From DATHZQ01 sp035458525 (lineage in GTDB: Bacteria; Actinomycetota; Acidimicrobiia; Spongiisociales; UBA5794): a DNA stretch of 64,000 nucleotides. Positions 18,506 through 27,009 of this stretch are shown here, one piece after another. The notes below the pieces were generated by a model. It did no database searches, was not told the origin of the DNA, and saw only the letters and a program-made list of their open reading frames with translations. A program made the translations under genes and the position numbers. The stretch lies in NCBI GenBank assembly GCA_035458525.1, contig DATHZQ010000135.1, forward strand, positions 37,963-101,962. The letters run 5' to 3'. Every line of letters starts with the position of its first letter. Within the stretch, counting starts at the first letter, position 1.

Positions 18506-19323
18506 TCGGCGGCGGCCAGGGCAAGGGCGAGCTACGGGCACTGCTGCAACGCCATGGGCACCGTCCCAACAAGGCGCTCGGCCAGCACTTCCTCGCCGAC
18601 CCCAACGTCGTGGATCGCATCGTGCGCGCTGCGGAGGTCGGTCCGGGTGACCGGGTGGTGGAAGTGGGGGCCGGTACGGGCACGCTGACGGCGGCGCTGG
18701 CGGCAACGGGTGCCGCGGTCGTGGCGTTCGAGATCGACCGGCATCTCGAGACCCTGCTCATGGAGGCGGTCGGGTCGCTCGCGGTCGAGCTTCGATTCGA
18801 GTCCGCCACCCCGCACGCAATCTCCGGGCTCGGTGCCGGACCCTGGACGATGGTCGCAAATCTGCCCTACAACGTCGGTACGCCGCTGGTGCTCGACCTG
18901 CTGCAGTCGAATGCCGACGTCGTTCGATATGTGGTGATGGTCCAGACTGAGGTCGCCGACCGGCTGGCGGCCGGACCCGGCTCCCGCCGCTACGGCGTGC
19001 CGAGCGTCATTGCCGGGCTCTACGGCGAGGTGCGCACGCTGTTCCCAGTCGCTCCAACCGTGTTCTTCCCGCCTCCGGACGTTGACTCGGCGGTGGTCGA
19101 GATCGTCCGCAGGCGTGACGTGCCGGACCTCGCGGCGGCTGCGGTGCGGCTCGCCTCGATCGCCTTCGGGCAGCGCCGCAAGATGCTGCGCGGCTCGCTT
19201 GCGTCGGAGTTCGACGATCCGATCGCGGTACTCGAATCTGCCGGTATCGACCCGACCGCACGTCCCGAGACGCTCGAGCCCGAGCGGTTTCTCCGGCTGG
19301 CGGATGTCGCAGGTGCGGCGTGA
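18502..19323 (+). CDS. rsmA: 16S rRNA (adenine1518-N6/adenine1519-N6)-dimethyltransferase
   Basis: Dimethylates two adjacent adenines in helix 45 of 16S rRNA during small-subunit maturation (KsgA). It is 273 residues long. Motifs are NKALGQHFLADPNVVDRI (N-terminal family signature), VVEVGAGTGTLTAAL (SAM motif I), NLPYNVGTPLV (catalytic motif IV) and FFPPPDVDSAVV near the C-terminus. It overlaps tatD (ATGA) and ispE (GTGA). Confidence 0.96.
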   Translation: MIGGGQGKGELRALLQRHGHRPNKALGQHFLADPNVVDRIVRAAEVGPGDRVVEVGAGTGTLTAALAATGAAVVAFEIDRHLETLLMEAVGSLAVELRFESATPHAISGLGAGPWTMVANLPYNVGTPLVLDLLQSNADVVRYVVMVQTEVADRLAAGPGSRRYGVPSVIAGLYGEVRTLFPVAPTVFFPPPDVDSAVVEIVRRRDVPDLAAAAVRLASIAFGQRRKMLRGSLASEFDDPIAVLESAGIDPTARPETLEPERFLRLADVAGAA

Positions 19324-20198
19324 TCCGGGCAACGGCCAACGCCAAGGTCAACCTGGGACTTCGGGTTGGCAGGGTGCGCCCCGACGGGTTCCATCCCCTC
19401 AGCTCGTTGTTCCAATCGATCGACTGGGCCGATCGCCTCGAGCTGCGGCTTGCGTCGGAGGAGGAGAACGACGACGGCATCGCGAGCTGGTCAGGTGGCC
19501 ACGTGGTCGACGGGTTCGACAACCTCGCCTGGCGTGCCGTTGCCGCAGTGCGTGCTGCCACCGAGACCGAACGGCGGCTGCGGCTCCGGCTCGACAAGCA
19601 GATCCCGGTGGCGGCGGGTCTGGGTGGCGGCAGCGCCGATGCGGCGGCAGCGCTGCATCTGGCAGTTCGTCTGCTGCGGGCCCCTGGCGAGCTGGTGGAC
19701 GAGCTGGCGCCGACGCTCGGCTCCGACGTCCCCTTCTGTGCGATCGGTGGCACGGCGCTGGTCACCGGGCGAGGGGATGTCGTCGAGCCCCTTGATCCGA
19801 TCGGCGGGTACGCCCTGGGTCTCGTCGTCCCGCCGGTGGAGCTGAGCACACCGCGAGTCTTTGCCAAGTGGGATGAACTGGGCGGGCCCGCTGGCGTGCC
19901 GTTGCCGCACCTCACGCTCCCGCCGGTCCTGCGTCCGCACGCTCCCGTCGTGAACGACCTGTATCCCGCCGCCGTCGCCGTCGCTCCGCCGCTCGACGAT
20001 TGGCGCAGCGAGCTGCAGGCCGCCTGGGGCCGGCCGGTCCTCATGTCGGGTAGCGGGCCGACGCTTCTCGCCTTCTTCCTCGACCACAACGAGGCAGACG
20101 CGGCGATGGGCGAGGTGCCTGCCGGGGCCCGGGCCGCACACGCCACAGTGCCGGTGCGGCGCGGGTGGACGGTCTTCGACGCGGACGAGAAGATGTGA
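19320..20198 (+). CDS. ispE: 4-diphosphocytidyl-2-C-methyl-D-erythritol kinase
   Basis: Phosphorylates CDP-methylerythritol in the MEP pathway to isoprenoid precursors. It is a GHMP kinase of 292 residues. ANAKVNLGLRV at the N-terminus, the ATP-binding PVAAGLGGGSADAAAAL loop and the late MSGSGPTLLAFF motif identify it. It starts on GTG overlapping the rsmA stop. It is last in the operon, followed by tRNA-Gln after a short gap with its own -10. Confidence 0.95.
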   Translation: MIRATANAKVNLGLRVGRVRPDGFHPLSSLFQSIDWADRLELRLASEEENDDGIASWSGGHVVDGFDNLAWRAVAAVRAATETERRLRLRLDKQIPVAAGLGGGSADAAAALHLAVRLLRAPGELVDELAPTLGSDVPFCAIGGTALVTGRGDVVEPLDPIGGYALGLVVPPVELSTPRVFAKWDELGGPAGVPLPHLTLPPVLRPHAPVVNDLYPAAVAVAPPLDDWRSELQAAWGRPVLMSGSGPTLLAFFLDHNEADAAMGEVPAGARAAHATVPVRRGWTVFDADEKM

Positions 20199-20251
20199 CC
20201 CCCGGCACGGGCTTTCAGGACCTCCGTTACACTTGCGGCCGGACACCTCCT

Positions 20252-20326
20252 TGGGGGGTGGTGTAACTGGCAGCACAACGGGTTTTGGTCCCGTCAGTAC
20301 GGGTTCGAGTCCTGTCCCCCCAGCCA
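20252..20326 (+). tRNA. tRNA-Gln (anticodon TTG)
   Basis: The acceptor stem TGGGGGG/CCCCCCA closes a four-arm cloverleaf: D arm GTGT/GCAC, anticodon stem ACGGG/CCCGT with loop TTTTGGT, T arm with TTCGAGT loop. The discriminator is G, as in tRNA-Gln, and CCA is encoded. Anticodon TTG reads CAA (and CAG by wobble). TACACT at 20228-20233 fits its -10 promoter box. Confidence 0.95.
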
Positions 20327-20387
20327 CTCGACCACGGTCACGTGGGTGCTGTGTTGGAAGCAGACGAACTCGACGCGAGGTGAGCGG

Positions 20388-21764
20388 ATGAGCGTGAAAG
20401 CCGTGGTGCTGGGGGCTGGCAAGGGCACCCGGATGAAGTCCGACAAGGCCAAGGTGCTCCACGAGGTCGCCGGCCGTCCCCTGATTCTCTGGATGCTGCA
20501 ACTCCTCGATGACATCCACGTCGACGAGACCGTCGTGGTGGTCGGGCATCAAGCCGACTCGGTCGCCGAGATCCTGCCCGACGGCACCGGCACGGCGCTG
20601 CAGGCCGATCAGCTCGGCACCGGCCATGCCACCCAGATCGGACTGGGCGAGCTCGTCACCGAGCCGGGGGACACCGTCATCGTGCTTCCCGGCGACATGC
20701 CGCTCATCCGGACCGAATCGCTGGCCGGGCTCGTTGCCGCACACCGCAACGAGGAGGCGGCCGCCACCATCCTCACCATCCAGGACGGCCCCCGCGATTT
20801 CGGCCGCATCGTGCGCGAGGACGGTGCGGTCGTCGGCATCGTCGAAGCCCGCGATTGCACTCCCGAGCAGTATGAGATCGGCGAAGTGAACACGTCGGTC
20901 TACGTCTTCGAAGCAGATGCACTGCGCAGCGCCCTGACGGAGCTCACCCCCGAAAACGACCAGGGTGAGCTGTACCTGACCGATGTGATCGGCATCCTCG
21001 TTGGCCGCGGCGCGTCGGTTGCCGCCTACTCGGCCGACGCCGAGGAGGCGACCGGCGTCAACTCGCATGATCAGCTGTCGATGGCCGCGTCGGTCCTGCG
21101 GGGCCGCATCAATCTCCGACTCATGCAGAGCGGCGTAGCGATGCAGGACCCCGACCGCACCTACATCGACGCGGGCTCCGTCGTCGAGCCGGGAGCGCGT
21201 CTATACGCAGATGTCCACGTGGAGGGCGACTCGCACATCGCCGCAGGCGCTGAAGTCGGTCCCGGTGTATTCATGAGGGACAGCACGGTCGGTCCCAATT
21301 CCCGGGTGTGGTATTCGGTGCTCCGCCAGGCCGATGTCGGCGAGGACGCCGAGGTGGGGCCCTACGTGAGTCTCCGTCCCGGCGCCAGCTTGGCGACCGG
21401 GGCCAAGGCCGGGACCTTCGTCGAGATCAAGAACTCGGTCGTCGGCGAGGGCTCGAAAGTGCCGCACCTCGCCTACCTGGGAGACGCCACCATCGGGAAG
21501 GGCAGCAACATCGGCGCCGGGACGATCACGGCAAATCACGACGGCTACAAGAAGCATCGCACCGTGATCGGCGATGGCGTGAAGATCGGGTCCGACAACG
21601 TGCTCGTGGCGCCGGTGGCGGTCGGCGACGATGCGTGGACCGGTGCCGGATCGGTGATCACGAAAGACGTTGAATCAGGAGCGCTGGCGGTGACGCGTTC
21701 GCCCCAGAAGGAGGTCCCGGGCTACGCTGCGCGTAGAAGAGCTCGGGCTGAGCAGGAGCAGTAG
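20388..21764 (+). CDS. glmU: Bifunctional GlmU: GlcN-1-P acetyltransferase / GlcNAc-1-P uridyltransferase
   Basis: Makes UDP-N-acetylglucosamine for peptidoglycan and cell-surface polymers. The 458 residues contain an N-terminal nucleotidyltransferase (VVLGAGKGTRMKSDKAKVLH, about residues 5-24) and a C-terminal left-handed beta-helix acetyltransferase. The latter includes FVEIKNSVVGEGSKVPHLAY and the GAGTITANHDGYKKHRT active-site region. The start is ATG 20388 with AGGTGAG upstream. prs follows after two bases, the usual glmU-prs pair. Confidence 0.97.
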   Translation: MSVKAVVLGAGKGTRMKSDKAKVLHEVAGRPLILWMLQLLDDIHVDETVVVVGHQADSVAEILPDGTGTALQADQLGTGHATQIGLGELVTEPGDTVIVLPGDMPLIRTESLAGLVAAHRNEEAAATILTIQDGPRDFGRIVREDGAVVGIVEARDCTPEQYEIGEVNTSVYVFEADALRSALTELTPENDQGELYLTDVIGILVGRGASVAAYSADAEEATGVNSHDQLSMAASVLRGRINLRLMQSGVAMQDPDRTYIDAGSVVEPGARLYADVHVEGDSHIAAGAEVGPGVFMRDSTVGPNSRVWYSVLRQADVGEDAEVGPYVSLRPGASLATGAKAGTFVEIKNSVVGEGSKVPHLAYLGDATIGKGSNIGAGTITANHDGYKKHRTVIGDGVKIGSDNVLVAPVAVGDDAWTGAGSVITKDVESGALAVTRSPQKEVPGYAARRRARAEQEQ

Positions 21765-21766
21765 CG

Positions 21767-22738
21767 ATGGAGATCCGGGGCCGCAAGCGCCTCATGGTTT
21801 TCTCTGGATCGGCGAACGTGGGCCTGGCCCGCGAGGTGGCGAGCATTCTGGGGACCGAGCTCGGCGGCGTCGAGCGATCCGTCTTCGCCAACGGCGAGAT
21901 CTACGTGCACTACACGGAGAGCGTGCGTGGCGCAGATTGCTTCGTGGTCCAGAGCCACACCTACCCGATCAACTTCCACATCATGGAGCAGCTGATCATG
22001 ATCGACGCCCTCAAACGGGCGTCGGCGAAACGGATCACTGCAGTCGTGCCGTTCTACGGTTACGCACGGCAGGACAAGAAGGGTCGGCCCCGCGAGCCGA
22101 TCAGCGCCAGGTTGATGGCCGACCTCTTCGGCTCCGCGGGCGCCGATCGGATCGTGTCCGTCGATCTCCACACCGGTCAGATCCAGGGCTTCGTAGACAC
22201 GCCGTTCGATCACCTCACCGCCACACCGGTCTTCGTCGACTACCTGCGCGAATCCCTCGACGGCCCGACGACCATCGTCTCGCCGGACACCGGGCGGGTG
22301 AAGGTCGCCGCGAAGTTTGCCAGGCACCTCGACAGCTCCGTGGCGTTCGTTCACAAGCGGCGCCGCACCGACACCCGCAACGAGGTGGCGGCGATGGAGA
22401 TCATCGGCGAGGTGGAAGAGCGTCATTGCATCGTGGTCGACGACATGATCGACACTGCGGGAACCGCCGTCGCCGCCGCCGAGCTGCTGATGCAACGTGG
22501 GGCGCTCGACGTGCGGCTCGTAGCCACCCATGGGGTGCTGTCGCCGCCTGCCGTCGACCGTCTGAAGAACGCTCCGATCCGCGAAGTCGTGATCTCGAAC
22601 ACCTTGCCCGTCCCGGAGGACGCGTCGAACCTCGACAAGCTCACGGTGCTGTCGATCGGATCGCTGCTGGCCGGGACCATCAACGCGATCTTCACCGATG
22701 CCTCCGTGAGTGAGATCTTCGCCGGCGAGAACATTTGA
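21767..22738 (+). CDS. prs: Ribose-phosphate pyrophosphokinase
   Basis: Makes PRPP from ribose-5-phosphate and ATP for nucleotide, histidine and tryptophan synthesis. The 323 residues include FANGEIYVHYTESVRG, the VVPFYGYARQDKK ATP-site segment, DLHTGQIQGFVD (flexible loop and Mg site) and the PRPP-binding CIVVDDMIDTAGT. It directly follows glmU. The stop overlaps the TTG start proposed for aceK, so aceK is likely co-transcribed with it. Confidence 0.97.
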   Translation: MEIRGRKRLMVFSGSANVGLAREVASILGTELGGVERSVFANGEIYVHYTESVRGADCFVVQSHTYPINFHIMEQLIMIDALKRASAKRITAVVPFYGYARQDKKGRPREPISARLMADLFGSAGADRIVSVDLHTGQIQGFVDTPFDHLTATPVFVDYLRESLDGPTTIVSPDTGRVKVAAKFARHLDSSVAFVHKRRRTDTRNEVAAMEIIGEVEERHCIVVDDMIDTAGTAVAAAELLMQRGALDVRLVATHGVLSPPAVDRLKNAPIREVVISNTLPVPEDASNLDKLTVLSIGSLLAGTINAIFTDASVSEIFAGENI

Positions 22739-24450
22739 CCGACACGGCCGCCGCGGTCGCTGGTGTGGTGTTGCGCCACTTCAGGTCGTACGGCGAAGCC
22801 TTGGAGGCGATCAACACGGCGGCGATCCGGTCGTTCGCGTCACGCGACTGGGATGGTCTTGCGGTCCTGACCAGTGAGCGCCTCGATGCGTATGCCGACG
22901 CCGTCGGCGGCTCGGTGGCGGAGCTGCGGCGGACCCTCGACAAGCCCGCGGGGGACGCCGCGACCTGGGCTGCGGCTCAAAGCGCATATGCGGCACTCAC
23001 TGCCGAGCGCCCCGATGTCGAGATCGCCGAGACGTTCTACAACTCGATCACGCGGCGCTTTCTGACGACGGTGGGTGTCGATCCGCGGGTCGAGTTCCTC
23101 GAACGCCACCCGCTGCCTGCGCCTGACGAGGTCGAAGTGCGCCGGCATCCTGCGGGCGAAGACGTCGAGGCCGCGCTGGAGGCGGCGGTGACCGCTCCGC
23201 AGCTCGCCTCGCAATGGCGCAACCTGGGACGGGATGTTCGCCTCGCCGCCGAGGAGATCCGCCGCAGCTTGGGGCTGCACGGGATGGGCAACACGGTGAC
23301 CGAGATCGAAGTGCTGTGCACGCCGTTGTATCGCGGGCATGGCGCGTATCTCGTCGGGAGATTGTGGGCCGGAGACGTTGCGTTGCCGCTCGGTATTGCA
23401 ATCCATCACACCAATCGGGGGCTTGCGATCGGTGCGGTGCTCACCGAGGCCGAAGACGTCTCGGTGCTGTTCAGCTACACGCGGGCCGCGTTCTTCGTGG
23501 ACACGAACCGGCCCGCAGCCATCGTCGCCTATCTCGGTGCGCTGCTGCCGGATCGCACCCGGGACGAGCTGTACACCGCCGTCGGATATCGCAAGCACGG
23601 CAAAACGGAGCTCTTTCGCGATCTGTCGCTCCACATCGCCACCAGCGGTGACCGCTTCGAGTTCGCACGAGGCATCCGCGGCATGGTCATGATCGTGTTC
23701 ACTGCTCCCGGATTTGGCGTGGTTTTCAAGATCATTCGAGACCGATTCCCGTATCCGAAGCAGACCACGCGGCGCCGGATCATGTCGAAATACCGCCTCG
23801 TGTCGCGGCACGATCGGGCCGGTCGATTGGTCGACGCCCACGAGTTCGAGCACCTGCGGTTCGAGCGGTCCCGCTTCGCGCCAGAGCTGCTCGAAGAGCT
23901 GGCCATGCAAGCCACGCGCAGCGTCAGCATCGACGCCGAACATGTGACCCTCCACCACGTCTACGTCGAGCGCAGGCTCGCCCCGCTCGATCTGTACGTC
24001 CGTGAAGCGAATCCCATCAAGGCGAGGGCGGCGATCGTCGACTACGGACGGGCCATCAAGAACCTGGCCGCAGCCAACATCTTTCCCGGCGACATGCTGC
24101 TCAAGAACTTCGGGGTTACCAGTGGCGGCCGAGTGGTCTTCTACGACTACGACGAGATCGTGCCGCTCACGCAATGCAAGTTCCGCGAGATGCCGGATTC
24201 GGACCGGGCTGACGAGGAGATGTCAGCCGAGCCGTGGTTCGGCGTGGGTGACGACGACGTCTTTCCTGAGGAGTTCACCCGGTTCCTCGGGATACGAGGG
24301 GACCTGCGCCAAGCCTTCGATGAGCACCATGCGGACTTGTTCGGCGTCCGTTTCTGGACCCGCATGCAGGAGCGCCTCGACGCCGGCGAGGTCATCGAGA
24401 TCTTCCCGTACAAGCGCAGCCGGCGCCTGGGCGCCGTGCTCCGCCGTTGA
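22735..24450 (+). CDS. aceK: Isocitrate dehydrogenase kinase/phosphatase
   Basis: In Proteobacteria this bifunctional enzyme phosphorylates and inactivates isocitrate dehydrogenase to divert carbon into the glyoxylate shunt, and also reverses the modification. The 571 residues match the family length. The nucleotide loop GIRGMVM (313-319), Lys332 in VFKIIRDRFPYPK, the NIFPGDMLLKNFGVT catalytic segment (Asp453), FYDYDEI (Asp471/Asp473) and a late DVFPEEF are all intact. The start is TTG in a TTGA overlap with prs. No isocitrate lyase, malate synthase or icd gene is in the window. AceK in an otherwise actinobacterial context is unusual. Confidence 0.93.
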   Translation: MTDTAAAVAGVVLRHFRSYGEALEAINTAAIRSFASRDWDGLAVLTSERLDAYADAVGGSVAELRRTLDKPAGDAATWAAAQSAYAALTAERPDVEIAETFYNSITRRFLTTVGVDPRVEFLERHPLPAPDEVEVRRHPAGEDVEAALEAAVTAPQLASQWRNLGRDVRLAAEEIRRSLGLHGMGNTVTEIEVLCTPLYRGHGAYLVGRLWAGDVALPLGIAIHHTNRGLAIGAVLTEAEDVSVLFSYTRAAFFVDTNRPAAIVAYLGALLPDRTRDELYTAVGYRKHGKTELFRDLSLHIATSGDRFEFARGIRGMVMIVFTAPGFGVVFKIIRDRFPYPKQTTRRRIMSKYRLVSRHDRAGRLVDAHEFEHLRFERSRFAPELLEELAMQATRSVSIDAEHVTLHHVYVERRLAPLDLYVREANPIKARAAIVDYGRAIKNLAAANIFPGDMLLKNFGVTSGGRVVFYDYDEIVPLTQCKFREMPDSDRADEEMSAEPWFGVGDDDVFPEEFTRFLGIRGDLRQAFDEHHADLFGVRFWTRMQERLDAGEVIEIFPYKRSRRLGAVLRR

Positions 24451-24456
24451 GTCGAC

Positions 24457-26898
24457 TCAGCTCTTGAGACGTTCGTTGGTGGGATCGAGCAACGGTGATG
24501 TGACGATCGTTGCCGGATGACGCCGGCCGGTCCGCTGCACCTCGACCTCCGTCCCGGGACGGGCGCGGTCGGCGTCGATGAAGGCGTGGGCCAGGAACGC
24601 GCCGACGCTGTAGCCGTACTCGCCCGCAGCGATGAAACCGACGACGTCATCCCCGGCGAACACGGGCTCCCATCCGTAGACGACTGCGGCATCGCCGGCG
24701 AACCGGAGCGTGACCACGCGGCGCCGGACGGGAGCGGCGAGGGCGGCGTCCTTCCCGCGGAAGCCCTTCGAGGGCTGCATCGCCCACGCCACGCCGCTTT
24801 CCGATGGCGTGTACTCGGGCGTCATGTCGGAGCCCCACAGCCGATATCCCTTCTCGAGGCGGGCGGAGAAGACCGACTTGGCTCCAACCGCCGGCATGTC
24901 GACGGCCCGGCCCGCCTCCCACAGCGTGTCCCACACATGCAGCGCCATCGCCGGGGTCACGTAGAACTCCCAGCCCAGCTCACCGACGTAGGAGAGACGG
25001 ACTGCCGTGACGGGTGCCATTCCCACGTCGATTGCCCGCCAGGTGTACCAGGGGAAGCTGTCATTGGAGACGTCATCTCCGGTCACAGACTCGAGCACCG
25101 TTCGTGCGTTCGGTCCCCACAATCCGATGCCGACCAGCCCTGCGCTGCGGTCTACGTAGCGCACGGAGCCGTCGTCAGGCGCCAGTGACGAGAACAGGGC
25201 AAGCTCAGCGGGCAGGTTCCCCCGCCCGGTCAGGATCCACCACGTGTCCTCACTCATCCGGGCGACGGTGAGGTCGCGGGCAATGCCTCCCGAGGGCGTC
25301 AGGACCAGTGAATACGTGACGCCACCGACCGGAAGATCGACGTCAGCCGTGCAGAGGTACTGCAGGTGGGCGAGCGCCCCCGGGCCCGACACCTCCAGAG
25401 GTGCGATCGCGGCCGACCAGTCGACGAGGGCCACGTTCGCCCGCATCTCCAGATGCTCGGCACCCATGATCGGTGACCAACCGATGGCGTCGTACCCCGT
25501 GCGCATCGGAATCGCATCCCGGTGCTTGTCGACGAGTCGGGCGTTGGCTGCGTAGAACAGCGGCGCCTCTTGACCGGCGAACGGTACGAACTCGGCACCC
25601 AGCGATTCGAAACGTTGGTGGTATGGCGCATGCCGCACATGGCGCACCGAGCTGGCCACCGCGGTGGGGTGCAAGTCCTCGAATCCGATCTCGTAGAAAT
25701 ACTTGGCCTGTCGGGACAGGAACTGCCGGTTGGATTGGTGGGCATGGAACCGGTTGACGTCGGCAACGGTCACGTCCATTCCCGGATCCCCCGTCGTCAT
25801 CCACCGAGCCATGACCCGGCCCACTTCGCTGGCGAACGACAGCCATGCGCCAACGGCCGACCACAGCCCGGCAACGGGGGTCTCGCCCAGCATCGGATGG
25901 CCGTCGACCGTGAAGGAGAACATGCCGTTGAAGCCCTCGGCGATTTCGGTCTCTCGCAGCGCAGGCATGTGTTGCCGCATGGCCTCCCAGGCATCGGTGA
26001 AGTCGTCGGGCGTGAACGGAAGCACGGCGGTGGCCGGAAGGTCGTGAGGGTCCACGAGTCGGGCTTCGTGGGCGTAGCTGCCGATTCCGATTCGATCACC
26101 ATGCTGGCGGAAGTAGACCGAAAGGTCGTCGAACGCCGTGACCGGCATGGTCACCTCGACGTCGGAGCGGCCGGCGAGCGCCGGGACCGCCTCGGTGTAG
26201 ATGTACTGATGTTCGCCGGGGAAGAGCGGCATCGGGATGCCTGCCTGCTCTGCGAGCAGCGGCGCCCAGATGTTGGTGCACACCACGGCCTGCTCGCACC
26301 GAATCGTGCCGAGCTCGCCCTGGGTGACGACGCCGACGAGACGCCCGTCGACGATCTCGAGATCCGTGACCTCCGTTTCGCCGTAGAAGCGGGCCCTGCC
26401 GGTGGTCTCCGCCACCCTCCGCATCGATGTGGCGAGGAGGCTGGTGTTGACGACACCGGATGACGGGATGTGGATGCCGCCGACCACGGTGCCGGGGTCG
26501 ACGATCGGCAGCAGCGCGGCCACGTCGGCCGGTGACAGGAGGTGCGATTCGATGCCATGGCTCAGACCCTTCTCGTGGAGACGTTTGTGGCTGTCGAAGC
26601 GCTCCCGAGTGCTGGCGATCTGGGCGTTGCCGGTCCGGTAGAACTGCTCGACGCCATCGATGGCCAAGGGAAGCCGGTCGTACACCTCTCGACTGGCGAT
26701 CCCCAGCGTGGTGAAGAAGTGCGACGCCGTCAGCGTGCGCAGCCCTCCTGGAGCATGCGACGTAGAGCCGTCGTTGTGGTCGAGGTCGCCCTTGTCGACG
26801 ACAACGACGCCCTCGACGCCCATGTCGACGAGGTGATAGGCGACGCTCGTTCCGACGATGCCGGCTCCGATCACGACAACGTTGGCGTCGGTGTGCAC
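24457..26898 (-). CDS. FAD-dependent oxidoreductase with GcvT domain (dimethylglycine/sarcosine dehydrogenase-like)
   Basis: An 813-residue fusion. The N-terminal DAO-type FAD domain starts with VVVIGAGIVGTSVAYHL and continues to about residue 400 (GFNGMFSFTVDGHPMLGE). A linker precedes the C-terminal aminomethyltransferase (GcvT) domain, with SGPGALAHLQYL, YVGELGWEFYV and KGYRLWGSDMTPEYTPSESG. Relatives oxidatively demethylate dimethylglycine or sarcosine and pass the one-carbon unit to tetrahydrofolate. GTG 26898 has AGGGAG about six bases upstream; a start further upstream is not conserved. It is divergent from the MttB-family gene and convergent with aceK (six-base gap). Confidence 0.88.
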   Translation of the reverse strand: MHTDANVVVIGAGIVGTSVAYHLVDMGVEGVVVVDKGDLDHNDGSTSHAPGGLRTLTASHFFTTLGIASREVYDRLPLAIDGVEQFYRTGNAQIASTRERFDSHKRLHEKGLSHGIESHLLSPADVAALLPIVDPGTVVGGIHIPSSGVVNTSLLATSMRRVAETTGRARFYGETEVTDLEIVDGRLVGVVTQGELGTIRCEQAVVCTNIWAPLLAEQAGIPMPLFPGEHQYIYTEAVPALAGRSDVEVTMPVTAFDDLSVYFRQHGDRIGIGSYAHEARLVDPHDLPATAVLPFTPDDFTDAWEAMRQHMPALRETEIAEGFNGMFSFTVDGHPMLGETPVAGLWSAVGAWLSFASEVGRVMARWMTTGDPGMDVTVADVNRFHAHQSNRQFLSRQAKYFYEIGFEDLHPTAVASSVRHVRHAPYHQRFESLGAEFVPFAGQEAPLFYAANARLVDKHRDAIPMRTGYDAIGWSPIMGAEHLEMRANVALVDWSAAIAPLEVSGPGALAHLQYLCTADVDLPVGGVTYSLVLTPSGGIARDLTVARMSEDTWWILTGRGNLPAELALFSSLAPDDGSVRYVDRSAGLVGIGLWGPNARTVLESVTGDDVSNDSFPWYTWRAIDVGMAPVTAVRLSYVGELGWEFYVTPAMALHVWDTLWEAGRAVDMPAVGAKSVFSARLEKGYRLWGSDMTPEYTPSESGVAWAMQPSKGFRGKDAALAAPVRRRVVTLRFAGDAAVVYGWEPVFAGDDVVGFIAAGEYGYSVGAFLAHAFIDADRARPGTEVEVQRTGRRHPATIVTSPLLDPTNERLKS

Positions 26899-27009
26899 GG
26901 GATCTCCCTTCGGCGCTCTGCGGTCCTGCGCCCGCAACGGTCTGGACACTACGGTCTAGGGCCGAATGGTGACGGTGCGTACCCTTCACGGTCCAGGCGC
27001 GGTCGGGAG

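Noticed and set aside
26542..27009. Upstream extension of the MttB-family frame
   Set aside because: It runs antisense through the start of the dehydrogenase gene. The family's usual Arg-rich beginning matches ATG 27010.
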